A DNA stretch of 64,000 nt from AP-15 sp963732095 (lineage in GTDB: Bacteria; Pseudomonadota; Alphaproteobacteria; ATCC43930; CGMCC-115725), in NCBI GenBank assembly GCA_963732095.1, contig CAVSZA010000040.1:91284-155283 (forward strand), in the 5' to 3' direction. The first letter of the stretch is position 1. Each line of letters opens with the position of its first letter. Below are positions 1 through 8,426 of this stretch, piece after piece. The notes beneath the pieces were generated by a model that searched no databases, had not been told where the DNA came from, and saw nothing but the letters and a program-made list of their open reading frames with translations. Both the position numbers and the translations under genes were made by a program.

Positions 1-1074
1 CTTGCGGCGTTACGGCCCAGGATCGCGCGCCGCTCTATATCGTCGAGGCCCGGCGTCCCTTCGATCATGCCGATCGGATCGACCTCGCCCATATCGGCCG
101 GATAGTCGGTGCCCATCAGTATGTGATCGGCGCCGTATTCTTCGACGAGGTATTCCAGCTGGTGGTGCGTGTAGACCAGCGCGTCGAAATAGACCCGTCT
201 CAGATAGGTGCTCGGCATCCGGTGGATGCGCTCGCAGCAATCCGGGCGTGCCGAGGCGGCGTGGTCGATGCGTCCTGGGTAGGCCGGCAGAAACCCACCG
301 CCATGCGCGACGACCATCTTCAGGTTTGGATTGTCGGCGAGCACGCCGCCAAAGATCAGATGATGCAGAGCCACCGTCGAGTTCGAGCGGGTTACCGATC
401 ACATTGTTGAAGTAATGGTCGGCGAGCCGCCGCGCCTCGGTAAACCCGTCCGGATGCATGAAAACGACAAATCCCAATTCCTCACAGCGTGCGAAGATCT
501 TGCGAAAGCGATCCGCCGACAGGTCGTCGCCGGCGACATGGGTCATGATCTCAATACCGCGGAAGCCAAGCGATTTATGCAATCGGTCGAGCTCGGCGAG
601 CGCCAGCTCGGGGGCCTGAAACGGCACTGTGCCGAGACCGGCGAAACGGTCCGGGTAGCGGCCGCAGATATCGGCGATGAAATCGTTTATGGCACGCGAC
701 GCCTCGAGACCGAGATCGGGGTCGGCGCCGTAATAGGTCTGGCGCGGCGCCGGTGAGATCGCCTGGATGTCGATCCCCATCCGGTCCATATCCTCGATCC
801 GCTTCTCGGGCGAAGAGCCCTGAGCTGCGGTCCTCACGCCGTTTTGCCGATTGATCTCGCGGCTGCGTGGGTCGGCCGAGGTTTCGAGAAACCAGCGCGA
901 GACATCGGAATTGCCTTCGACCATCGCCGCCGCCTTCTCGCAGCGGACATGGCAGTGGATGTCGATCGTGAACCACTTGCCGCGAGGGTGGGCGGGGCCC
1001 GGAAAGCGGCCGGCGAATGGCTCCGTCCCCGGCGGCAGGCATTTGAACAGAATGTCCTCGCCAGGGCGGCTCAT
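1..1074 (-). pseudogene. Amidohydrolase (Amidohydro_2/ACMSD-like), frameshifted and cut by the window edge
   Basis: The first ~230 codons from ATG 1074 encode the N-terminal two thirds of a metal-dependent amidohydrolase. They include an HxH metal motif (DIHCHV) and closely parallel the neighbouring paralogue at 1071-2156. Near position 382-383 an extra base shifts the frame. Read one frame over, the DNA to the left encodes the expected C-terminal part, including HGGG and GTDYPADMGE, and continues to position 1, where the window ends. The start overlaps the stop of the upstream paralogue by 4 bp (ATGA), so the two are translationally coupled. It may be a true pseudogene or an intact gene with a one-base assembly error. 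The substrate is unknown. Confidence 0.8.
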
Positions 1075-2156
1075 TGCGGCCTCCTCGGGATCTCGATGCC
1101 CAACAGCCTTGCGGCATTGCCGCCGAGGATTGCTCGTCGCTCGTTGTCATCGAGCCCGCGGGCGCCCTCGATAAACCCGATCGGGTCGACCTCGCCCATA
1201 TCGGCAGGGTAATCGGTGCCCACCAGCACATGATCGGCGCCATATTGATCGACTAGGTATTCGAGCTGATGGTGGGTAAAGACGATCGTGTCGAAATAGA
1301 GCCGCTTCAGATAAGTCGTCGGCATGCGGTTTATCTTTTCGCAGCAGTCAGGCCGCGCCGCTGCCGCATGATCGATCCGGCCCGAATATGCCGGCAGATA
1401 GCCGCCGCCATGCGCGATCACGAGCTTCAGATTGGGGTGATCGTGCAACACGCCGCCAAAGATCAGGTGATGGACGGCGACGGTCGAATCGAGCGGGTTG
1501 CCGATCACGTTGACCAGATAATGGTCAGCGAACCGCCGCGCCTCGGGGAACCCGGTGGGGTGCATGAAAATGAGCAAGCCGAGTTCCTCGACGCGGGCGA
1601 AGATCTTGCGGAACCGCTCGGCCGAGAAATCCTCGCCGGCGACATTGGTCGCGATCTCGATGCCGCGAAAACCGAGCGATTTGTGGATGCGGTCGAGTTC
1701 GGCTACGGCGAGGTCAGGCGCCTGAAACGGCACCGTGCCGAGCGGCACAAAACGGTCAGGGTGGCGGGCTGCTATATCGGCGAGATTGTCGTTGACGACG
1801 CGGGCGGTGGCGATTCCGAGATCGGGGTCGGCGCCGTAATAGGTCTGGTTCGGCGAAGGCGAGATCGCCTGGATGTCGATCCCCATCCGATCCATGTCGG
1901 CGAGCCGCTTCTCGACCGAGGTGAATTGGATGCGCGTGCGCTCGGCCTGCTCGCGGTTAACTTGGCGCGTGCGTTCGTTGGCATATTCCTCCCGCGGATG
2001 CCGCGTCGCTGCCGCATGGCCGGCGACCATCTCCGCGGCCTTCGGTGTCAGCACATGGCAGTGAATATCGACGGTAAACCATTTGCCGCGTGCATGAACC
2101 GGACCCGGAAAGCGCCCCGGAATTTCCGCCCCCGGCGGCAGGCATTTGAACAGCAT
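1071..2156 (-). CDS. Amidohydrolase family protein (Amidohydro_2, ACMSD/decarboxylase-like)
   Basis: This 361-residue TIM-barrel metal-dependent hydrolase or decarboxylase belongs to the group that includes aminocarboxymuconate-semialdehyde decarboxylase. Visible metal and catalytic motifs are HxH at about residues 32-34 (DIHCHV), His199 (FMHP), His249 (HGGG) and Asp315 (GTDYP). The length is normal for the family. It is followed after a 4-bp ATGA overlap by a frameshifted paralogue, so this is a tandem duplication in one operon. Such proteins typically act on hydroxylated or amino aromatic acids in catabolic pathways, but nothing nearby identifies the substrate. It is probably cytosolic because no signal peptide is visible. 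Confidence 0.9.
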   Translation of the reverse strand: MLFKCLPPGAEIPGRFPGPVHARGKWFTVDIHCHVLTPKAAEMVAGHAAATRHPREEYANERTRQVNREQAERTRIQFTSVEKRLADMDRMGIDIQAISPSPNQTYYGADPDLGIATARVVNDNLADIAARHPDRFVPLGTVPFQAPDLAVAELDRIHKSLGFRGIEIATNVAGEDFSAERFRKIFARVEELGLLIFMHPTGFPEARRFADHYLVNVIGNPLDSTVAVHHLIFGGVLHDHPNLKLVIAHGGGYLPAYSGRIDHAAAARPDCCEKINRMPTTYLKRLYFDTIVFTHHQLEYLVDQYGADHVLVGTDYPADMGEVDPIGFIEGARGLDDNERRAILGGNAARLLGIEIPRRPQ

Positions 2157-2280
2157 CTCGGGTTTCTCCCTCGGTTTCGAGCATTTTAGGCGCTTTCTCG
2201 CGATGCTGCGAACAAGAGGCGTGGACGCTTATACCCGGATCCAGCCGAGGGCGTCGCTGACGCAGCTGTTAGTGCGAAAA

Positions 2281-2382
2281 AATAACAGCCAGAAAACCCG
2301 CCTTCCCCGCAGGAACCCTCAGTTTCTCGCGAGAGCGGCGGCTTAATTTCGCTGTTATCGCTGGCTGTTCTTGGCTGTTATT
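2281..2382. repeat. Inverted repeats of a GGCTGTTA-type motif between rplQ and the amidohydrolases
   Basis: The 240-bp gap 2157-2397 holds no gene. A copy of AACAGCCAG (2284-2292) is inverted against CTGGCTGTT (2361-2369) and TTGGCTGTTATT (2371-2382), with a further GCTGTTAT at 2351. Read on the minus strand the distal copy runs into a stretch of six T, which would suit a transcription terminator after rplQ. However, the loop of about 70 nt is long for a simple intrinsic terminator. The function is inference. Confidence 0.4.
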
Positions 2383-2397
2383 CTACGCGGCCCGAGG

Positions 2398-2820
2398 TTA
2401 CGCGGCCTCGGCCTCCTCGGCCTCGGTTCCGGTCGGACCGGAATCCTTGCCCTTGGCTTCGGGGTCGCGGTCGACGAACTCGATAACCGCCATCGCGGCG
2501 TTGTCGCCGTAGCGGTAGCCGGCCTTGATGATGCGGGTATAGCCGCCGGGCCGGTTGGCGTAGCGCTCGGCCAGGGTGGTCATCAGCTTGGCGGCCAAGC
2601 CCGCATCCTGCAGCGCGGCGATGGCGCGCCGCCGGTTGGCGAGACCGCCATGTTTGCCGAGGGTGATCAGCCGCTCGACGATCGGGCGCAGATCCTTGGC
2701 CTTGGGCAGGGTCGTCTTGATCTGCTCATGCTTGATCAGCGCCGCGGCGAGGTTCTCGAACATCGCCTTGCGATGGGCGGATTTGCGGCTGAAGCCGCGG
2801 CCGTGAAGGCGATGGCGCAT
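2398..2820 (-). CDS. rplQ: 50S ribosomal protein L17
   Basis: This 140-residue protein has the L17 signature from the start: MRHRLHGRGFSRKSAHR, then the LIKHEQIKTTLPKAKDLRP segment. L17 binds 23S rRNA near the peptide exit tunnel in the large subunit. An Ala/Glu-rich C-terminal extension ending AEEAEAA is common in alphaproteobacteria. It is the last gene of the rpsM-rpsK-rpoA-rplQ run and starts 13 bp after rpoA stops, as expected for the alpha operon. Confidence 0.98.
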   Translation of the reverse strand: MRHRLHGRGFSRKSAHRKAMFENLAAALIKHEQIKTTLPKAKDLRPIVERLITLGKHGGLANRRRAIAALQDAGLAAKLMTTLAERYANRPGGYTRIIKAGYRYGDNAAMAVIEFVDRDPEAKGKDSGPTGTEAEEAEAA

Positions 2821-2833
2821 CGGATCTTGGTCC

Positions 2834-3850
2834 TCAATAGGGCTCGTCGAGGCGCTTGGCCAATTCCTCGATGTTCTCGGGCGGCCAGTTCGGGATCTCC
2901 ATGCCGAGATGGAGCCCCATCTGGGCCAGCACCTCCTTGATCTCGTTCAGCGATTTGCGCCCGAAATTCGGGGTCCGCAGCATTTCGGCTTCGGACTTCT
3001 GAACGAGGTCGCCGATATAGACGATGTTGTCGTTCTTCAGGCAGTTGGCCGAACGTACCGAAAGTTCGAGCTCGTCGACCTTGCGCAGCAGGTTCTTGTT
3101 GAACGGCAGCTCGCTCGGGCGGACGTCTTCCGAAGGATGCCGCGGCTCTTCGAAATTGATGAAGAGCTGCAGCTGGTCCTGCAGGATGCGGGCGGCGAGA
3201 GCGACCGCGTCCTCGGGGGTAACCGCGCCGTTGGTCTCGACCCGGAGCGCCAGCCGGTCGTAATCGGTGACCTGACCGACGCGGGTGTTCTCGACCCGGT
3301 ACGACACCTTGCGAACCGGGCTGAACAGCGCGTCGACCGGAATGAGACCGATCGGCGCGTCCTCGGGCCGGTTTTGCGTCGCCGGGACATAGCCCTTGCC
3401 GTTCTCGACGGTCAGCTCCATCGTCATCCTGACGCCGCTCTCGAGCGTGCAGATCACGAGCTCGGGGTTCATGATGTCGATGTCGTGGCCCGTCTCGATC
3501 GCGCCGGCGCGGACTTCACCGGGTCCGCTGGCACGCAGCCGCATGCGCTTGGGGCCCTCGCCATACATCCGCAAATCGATGCTCTTGACGTTGAGCACGA
3601 TGTCGGTCACGTCCTCGAGCACGCCGGGGAGCGAGGAGAATTCGTGCAACACGCCCTCGATCTGCATCGAGGTGATCGCTGCGCCCTGCAGCGACGACAT
3701 CAACACCCGCCGCAGCGCATTTCCCAGTGTCAGACCGAAGCCGCGTTCCAGCGGCTCGGCGACGACCGTGGCGACGCGCTTGGGGTCGTCGCCCGGCTCC
3801 ACCGAAAGCTGTTTCGGTTTGATCAGTGTTTGCCAATTTCTTTGAAGCAC
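2834..3850 (-). CDS. rpoA: DNA-directed RNA polymerase subunit alpha
   Basis: This is a 338-residue RNA polymerase alpha subunit of normal alphaproteobacterial length. The N-terminal assembly domain (about residues 1-235) includes PLERGFGLTLGNALRRVLMS and later the conserved NFEEP region. The C-terminal domain (about 255-325) carries SANCLKNDNIVYIGDLV and RTPNFGRKSLNEIKEVL, which contact UP elements and activators. It lies between rpsK and rplQ on the same strand. The 117-bp gap to rpsK contains several hairpins and may carry a regulatory or processing site. Confidence 0.98.
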   Translation of the reverse strand: MLQRNWQTLIKPKQLSVEPGDDPKRVATVVAEPLERGFGLTLGNALRRVLMSSLQGAAITSMQIEGVLHEFSSLPGVLEDVTDIVLNVKSIDLRMYGEGPKRMRLRASGPGEVRAGAIETGHDIDIMNPELVICTLESGVRMTMELTVENGKGYVPATQNRPEDAPIGLIPVDALFSPVRKVSYRVENTRVGQVTDYDRLALRVETNGAVTPEDAVALAARILQDQLQLFINFEEPRHPSEDVRPSELPFNKNLLRKVDELELSVRSANCLKNDNIVYIGDLVQKSEAEMLRTPNFGRKSLNEIKEVLAQMGLHLGMEIPNWPPENIEELAKRLDEPY

Positions 3851-3872
3851 AGTCGTACCTCGGTCATTTAAT

Positions 3873-3948
3873 GCGGATTTCCATCCGCAACATCAGCCGC
3901 CGGCGGCTAAGGGGCGTCCGGCGTTTACTCGGTTGGGCCGCTCCAACC
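3873..3948 (-). promoter_or_regulatory. Hairpin cluster in the rpsK-rpoA intergenic leader
   Basis: Three perfect stems lie within the 117-bp rpsK-rpoA gap. They are GCGGAT/ATCCGC (3873-3888), GCCGCC/GGCGGC (3896-3907) and GGTTGG/CCAACC (3931-3948). On the transcribed minus strand the first has a GGAA loop, which is a GNRA tetraloop, about 23 nt before the rpoA ATG. This could be a processing site, attenuator or translational control region. No function is established from the sequence. Confidence 0.35.
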
Positions 3949-3967
3949 GGCGGGCGGGCTTGTCGCG

Positions 3968-4366
3968 TCAAACTCGACGCCGCTTGGGCGGACGGCAGCC
4001 ATTATGGGGGATCGGCGTCACATCGCGAATCGAGGTGACCGCAAAACCGACCGCCTGCAGCGCGCGCAACGCAGATTCGCGCCCGGAACCGGGCCCTTTG
4101 ACCTCAATGTCGAGGGTGCGCATGCCGTGCTCCATGGCCTTGCGACCGGCGTCCTCGGCGGCGACCTGCGCGGCGTAAGGGGTCGATTTTCGCGACCCCT
4201 TGAAACCCTGGCTGCCCGACGAGGACCACGCGATCGTATTGCCCTGGGCATCGGTGATCGTGATCATCGTGTTGTTGAACGTGGCGTTCACATGGGCCGT
4301 GCCCGACGTGATGTTCTTACGTTCGCGCCTGCGCAGTCGCGGCGCCGCTGCCGCCGTTCTCGCCAT
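3968..4366 (-). CDS. rpsK: 30S ribosomal protein S11
   Basis: This 132-residue S11 has the family hallmarks GTAHVNATFNNTMITITDAQ, KGSRKSTPYAAQVAAEDAG, GPGSGRESALRAL and the C-terminal TPIPHNGCRPPKRRRV. S11 binds 16S rRNA in the platform of the small subunit near the mRNA exit channel. It starts 46 bp after rpsM ends and precedes rpoA, the usual alpha-operon order except that rpsD is absent, as in other alphaproteobacteria. Confidence 0.98.
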   Translation of the reverse strand: MARTAAAAPRLRRRERKNITSGTAHVNATFNNTMITITDAQGNTIAWSSSGSQGFKGSRKSTPYAAQVAAEDAGRKAMEHGMRTLDIEVKGPGSGRESALRALQAVGFAVTSIRDVTPIPHNGCRPPKRRRV

Positions 4367-4412
4367 GTATTCCTTTCCGCCGGTTGGTTCGAGGTTAGTT
4401 CGAGCTGGCCCG

Positions 4413-4781
4413 TTATTTCTTCTTACCGGCGATCGGCCGGGCCGGACCCTTGCGCGTCCGCGCGTTCGTGTGGGTACGCTGGCCCCGCACCGGCAGCCCC
4501 TTGCGGTGGCGCAGCCCGCGGTAGCAGCCGAGATCCATCAAGCGCTTGATGTTCATCGCCACCTGCCGCCGAAGGTCGCCCTCGACCGTGTATTCGCGGT
4601 CGATCAGCTCGCGGACGCGCAAGACCTCGTCATCGGTCATCTCGTGCACGCGCCGCTCGATCGGAATGCCGACCCGGCCGCAGATCTGGAGAGCCTTGGT
4701 CCGTCCGATGCCGTGGATGTAGGTCAGCCCGATCGGGACCCGCTTTTGATTAGGAATGTTGACGCCAGCAATCCGCGCCAC
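4413..4781 (-). CDS. rpsM: 30S ribosomal protein S13
   Basis: This 122-residue S13 has the motifs MARIAGVNIPNQKRV, GIGRTKALQIC, RGLRHRKGLPVRGQRTHTNA and a basic tail ending AGKKK. S13 sits in the head of the small subunit and contacts the large subunit and P-site tRNA. It is the first gene of the minus-strand run rpsM-rpsK-rpoA-rplQ. The usual upstream neighbours secY and adk are missing: a trpB2-type gene lies 131 bp upstream instead, and a good promoter sits in that gap. Confidence 0.98.
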   Translation of the reverse strand: MARIAGVNIPNQKRVPIGLTYIHGIGRTKALQICGRVGIPIERRVHEMTDDEVLRVRELIDREYTVEGDLRRQVAMNIKRLMDLGCYRGLRHRKGLPVRGQRTHTNARTRKGPARPIAGKKK

Positions 4782-4842
4782 CCGCGCTTCTCCTCAAAAA
4801 GAACAAAGATGTGGGCTGCTTCGCACTTTCGCAAGGGCGGGC

Positions 4843-4870
4843 ATTATAAGCATCGCGCCCGTCGCGTCAA
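4843..4870 (-). promoter_or_regulatory. Sigma-70-type promoter for rpsM-rpsK-rpoA-rplQ
   Basis: On the minus strand TTGACG (plus 4865-4870) and a perfect TATAAT (plus 4843-4848) are separated by 16 bp. They lie about 60 bp upstream of the rpsM start codon and downstream of the trpB2 stop. This is the best consensus promoter I see in the window. It would give the alpha operon its own transcription start, independent of the spc operon and of trpB2. Confidence 0.75.
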
Positions 4871-4912
4871 CCCTAACCGCAGCGTGGCGCCGCTCCGGAC
4901 CACCAGGAGCCG

Positions 4913-6280
4913 CTATTCGGCTGCGACCCGCGGCAGGTTGGCGAATGCGGCTTCAAGTTCGGCCTCATTGTAGGCGCGGTCCTCCAGCTTGCCGGCCTGG
5001 AAATCGATATAGGCCTGCATGTCGAAGTGACCGTGACCACAGAGGTTGAACAGGATCGTGCGCGGGATGCCTTCCGCCTTGCAGCGCAGCGCCTCGTCGA
5101 TCGCCCCGCGAACCGCATGATTGGCTTCCGGCGCCGGCAGGATGCCCTCGATGCGCGCAAACTGGATGCCGGCTTCGAAACAACTCGATTGTGTGTAAGC
5201 GCGGGATTGGATGAGCCCGAGCTCCTGCAGGAGGCTCACCAATGGGGCCATCCCGTGGTACCGCAGCCCGCCGGCATGGAAGCCCGGCGGCACAAAGGTC
5301 GAACCGAGCGTGTGCATCTTAACGAGCGGCGTCAAATGCCCGGTGTCGCCGAAATCATAGGCGTACTTGCCGCGCGTCAGGCTCGGGCAGGCAGAGGGCT
5401 CGCAGGCGATGACGCGCGGCTTCGGACCACCATTCAGGCCGGCGCCGATAAATGGGAACGCAATTCCGGCGAAATTGCTGCCGCCGCCGGTGCAGCCGAC
5501 GATGATGTCAGGATAGTCGCCGGCCATCTCGAGCTGCGCGATCGCCTCCTGGCCGATGACGGTCTGGTGCAGCAACACATGGTTGAGGACGCTGCCGAGG
5601 GCGTATTTGGTGTCGGCGTGTTGCGCGGCGACCTCCACGGCCTCGCTGATGGCGATCCCCAAGCTCCCCGGCGAATTCGGATGTTCCGCTAAATTTTGCC
5701 GCCCGGCATTTGTTTCGTTGCTGGGGCTCGCAACGCATTGGGCGCCCCAAGCCTCCATCATGGCCTTGCGGTAGGGCTTCTGGTCGAAGCTGACGCGCAC
5801 CATGTAGACGCGCACCTCGAGCCCGAAGAGGGCGCCGGCAAAGGCGAGCGCCGAACCCCACTGCCCGGCGCCGGTCTCCGTCGTGAGCCTCCTGACACCA
5901 GCCTCCTTGTTGTAGAAGGCCTGCGCCACGGCGGTGTTCGGCTTATGGCTGCCAGCGGGGCTGACGCCCTCATATTTGTAATAAATCCTGGCGGGGGTAT
6001 CGAGCGCCCGCTCCAGCCGGCGGGCTCGATAAAGCGGCGAGGGGCGCCACTGCCGGTAGATCTCGCGGACCGGCTCGGGAATTTCGATCGTCCGCTCCGT
6101 CGCCACTTCCTGCGCGATCAGCGCCATCGGGAACAGGGGCTCGAGATCCGCGGGCCCGACAGGCTGCAAGGTGCCGGGGTGCAGCACCGGGTCTGGCGCA
6201 CGCGGCAGATCGGCTACGATATTGTACCACTCCTTTGGCAGCCGACTCTCATCGAGCAGGTATTTCACGGTGTCAGACAT
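4913..6280 (-). CDS. trpB2: TrpB2-type tryptophan synthase beta chain
   Basis: This 455-residue PLP enzyme joins indole and serine to make tryptophan. Its length and N-terminal extension (EWYNIVADLP, then PEPVREIYRQWRPSPLYRA) mark the TrpB2 branch rather than the ~400-residue TrpB1. The PLP lysine is Lys113 in the segment SPAGSHKPNTA. The phosphate-binding glycine loop is GCTGGGSNFAG. TrpB2 often stands alone without trpA, as here, and may salvage free indole or use another nucleophile. It is transcribed away from the ABC transporter operon and toward rpsM. The 274-bp gap to 6555 holds no gene I can support and probably carries divergent promoters. Confidence 0.93.
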   Translation of the reverse strand: MSDTVKYLLDESRLPKEWYNIVADLPRAPDPVLHPGTLQPVGPADLEPLFPMALIAQEVATERTIEIPEPVREIYRQWRPSPLYRARRLERALDTPARIYYKYEGVSPAGSHKPNTAVAQAFYNKEAGVRRLTTETGAGQWGSALAFAGALFGLEVRVYMVRVSFDQKPYRKAMMEAWGAQCVASPSNETNAGRQNLAEHPNSPGSLGIAISEAVEVAAQHADTKYALGSVLNHVLLHQTVIGQEAIAQLEMAGDYPDIIVGCTGGGSNFAGIAFPFIGAGLNGGPKPRVIACEPSACPSLTRGKYAYDFGDTGHLTPLVKMHTLGSTFVPPGFHAGGLRYHGMAPLVSLLQELGLIQSRAYTQSSCFEAGIQFARIEGILPAPEANHAVRGAIDEALRCKAEGIPRTILFNLCGHGHFDMQAYIDFQAGKLEDRAYNEAELEAAFANLPRVAAE

Positions 6281-6554
6281 CGCCTTCCCCGTCTGTCGTA
6301 CCCGGAACAGTGTAGGGCGGAAAGAGCGCAGCGTATTCCGCCGCTCGGGAAGCCTTTTTCACGCCGAGCCCATTTTCGTAACACGAACGCGGCGACGGGG
6401 CCAACCGACTGCTCATCTTTTGAGCTTTCGATGTCCGCGCATTCGCTTTTGAGGCAAATCGCAATACTGAACGGCGGCGCACCAGCATCCGCCGCACCAT
6501 GGCATGGCGGTTGCAGCCCTGCGCTTTCGCGGCCGGGCGGATTAAGCGAACGTT

Positions 6555-8177
6555 GTGGAGGTGCGGTTGAAGCGGCGGGATTTTCTGAAGAGCACCGCGG
6601 CGCTCGCCGGTGCCGCATCGGTGGCCTGCAGCATTCGAACCGCTTGGTCCGCAACGCCGCCAGACACTCTTTTGGTCCTCGTCGAGAACGGCCCCAATAG
6701 CCTCGACATCCATGGTATCGGAACCACGTTTCGAAGCTATGTCGCGTGCTGGAACCTCTATGACCGGCTGCTTACTTTCGGCCGCAAGACATTGCCGGAC
6801 GGCGGCTCTTCTTACGATTACACCAAGATCGAGCCCGAGCTCGCCGAGGACTTCACGCTCTCGCCCCAGGGCATGTCGGTCACCTTCAAATTGCGCCAGG
6901 GCGCGACCTTTCATGACGGCGCCCCAGTGACTGCCGAGGACGTCAAATGGTCGCTCGACCGGGCGGTCACCGTCGGCGGCTTCCCGACGTTTCAGATGGC
7001 CGCCGGCAGCCTGCGAAAACCCGAGCAGTTCGTTGTCCTGGACGATCACTCCATCCGCATCGATTTCCAGCAAAAGGACAAGCTCACACTGCCTGACCTT
7101 GCCGTCGTGGTCCCGGCGATCTTCAATTCCAAGCTCGCTCGCAGCCACGCCACCGACAAGGATCCCTGGGCACTAGAGTGGATGAAGACGAATGACGCCG
7201 GGGGCGGCGCCTATAAGCTCGAGCGCTGGATACCGGGTCAGGAGACCGCGTTTGTCCGCTTCGACGACTGGAAGAGCGGACCATTGCCAAAAATCCGACG
7301 CGTCGTTTTGCGCGAGGTGCCGGCAGCGGGGAACCGGCGCGCGCTGATGGAGCGCGGCGACGCCGATTTATCGATCGACATGCCGTTCAAGGACGCCGCG
7401 GAGATCAAGAAATCCGGTGCGTATCGGGTCGTGGGCACGCCGGTAGAGAACTCGCTGCAATATGTCGGCCTCGTCACCAAGATGAAGCCGTTTGACGATG
7501 TGCGGGTGCGGCAGGCGATCGCCTGGGCTGTACCGTATGACGAGATCTACAAGAGCGTCGTCTACGATATCTGCATTCCAATGTCGGGGGGCCCGGCCGA
7601 CGCGCCAAAAACCGCGGCTTGGCCGCAGCCCTTTCCGTATAAGCGAGACATGGAAAAAGCCAAGGCGTTGCTGGCCGAGGCCGGCCTCGCGGGCGGGTTC
7701 GAAACCACGATTTCGATCGACCTCGGCGACGCCACTCAGTCCGAGCCTACTGCGGTCCTCTTACAGAATTCGCTCGCCGAACTCGGCATTAAAACCCGCA
7801 TCGAGAAGATTCCCGGCGCCAATTTCCGCAACGCCATGCTGGAGAAGAACCGCCCAATTCATATCGCCAGCTTTGGCGGCTGGCTCAATTATCCGGATTA
7901 TTACTTCTTCTGGGGCTATCACGGGCAGAACGCGCTGTTCGACACGATGTCCTATCAGAACCCGGCGATGGACAAGCTGATCGACGCCGCGCGTTTCGAG
8001 GCCGACCCCGAAGCTTACGACGACGAAGTCAAGAAATTCATACGTATCGCGATGGAAGACGTACCCCGCATCCCGCTGTATCAGCAGATTCTGGTCGTTG
8101 GAATGCAGAAGAACATCCAGGGTTATACCTACTGGTTTCACCGCCAGCTGGACTTCCGCCAGCTGGAAAAGAGCTGA
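6555..8177 (+). CDS. ABC transporter substrate-binding protein (peptide/opine type, SBP_bac_5)
   Basis: This ~540-residue periplasmic binding protein opens a five-gene importer operon. The N terminus has a twin-arginine-like signal (RLKRRDFLKSTAALAGAAS), followed by the DppA/OppA fold with the usual ELAEDFTLSPQG and FHDGAPVTAEDVKWSLDRA segments. The start is GTG, either 6555 or 6561, and no clear Shine-Dalgarno separates them. Family members bind di- and oligopeptides, opines, nickel complexes or similar ligands, and the ligand cannot be read from the sequence. The first permease starts 249 bp downstream, after a palindromic element. Confidence 0.92.
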   Translation: MEVRLKRRDFLKSTAALAGAASVACSIRTAWSATPPDTLLVLVENGPNSLDIHGIGTTFRSYVACWNLYDRLLTFGRKTLPDGGSSYDYTKIEPELAEDFTLSPQGMSVTFKLRQGATFHDGAPVTAEDVKWSLDRAVTVGGFPTFQMAAGSLRKPEQFVVLDDHSIRIDFQQKDKLTLPDLAVVVPAIFNSKLARSHATDKDPWALEWMKTNDAGGGAYKLERWIPGQETAFVRFDDWKSGPLPKIRRVVLREVPAAGNRRALMERGDADLSIDMPFKDAAEIKKSGAYRVVGTPVENSLQYVGLVTKMKPFDDVRVRQAIAWAVPYDEIYKSVVYDICIPMSGGPADAPKTAAWPQPFPYKRDMEKAKALLAEAGLAGGFETTISIDLGDATQSEPTAVLLQNSLAELGIKTRIEKIPGANFRNAMLEKNRPIHIASFGGWLNYPDYYFFWGYHGQNALFDTMSYQNPAMDKLIDAARFEADPEAYDDEVKKFIRIAMEDVPRIPLYQQILVVGMQKNIQGYTYWFHRQLDFRQLEKS

Positions 8178-8230
8178 GCCAGGGCTCGACAATTGTCCCC
8201 ATCCAAGGCGTCTCCCTTCTGCTCTAAAAC

Positions 8231-8390
8231 TTTGCCCTCTCCGCCCGCTTGCGGGGGGAGAGGGAGGGGGACCCGCCGCGACAGCGACGGGGAGGGTGAG
8301 GTGGGTCCTGCGACGGTCGGGCGCCGGGGTTCCCCCCACCTCACCCCAACCCTCTCCGCCCCCAGGGGCGGAGAGGGAGGGTTTTGGGAA
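8231..8390. repeat. Palindromic intergenic mosaic element
   Basis: Between the binding-protein gene and the first permease lie two GC-rich hairpins, 8235-8264 and 8350-8378. Both are built on CCCTCTCCGCC/GGCGGAGAGGG-like arms. They flank an inner inverted pair GGGTGAGGTGGG (8294-8305) and CCCACCTCACCC (8335-8346). The nested arrangement resembles the repetitive palindromic units scattered between genes in rhizobial genomes. In this place it could form stable mRNA structure that lowers permease expression relative to the binding protein. Confidence 0.75.
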
Positions 8391-8426
8391 CATCCGGCGC
8401 GCGGCGGCGCCGACGCGGACGCTTCA

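Noticed and set aside
2909..3871. Long plus-strand frame opposite rpoA
   Set aside because: Antisense shadow of a well-supported core gene in GC-rich DNA.
8193..8426. Upstream extension of the DppB-type permease
   Set aside because: The open frame passes through a palindromic repeat and is not protein-like. ATG 8427 gives the normal N terminus.
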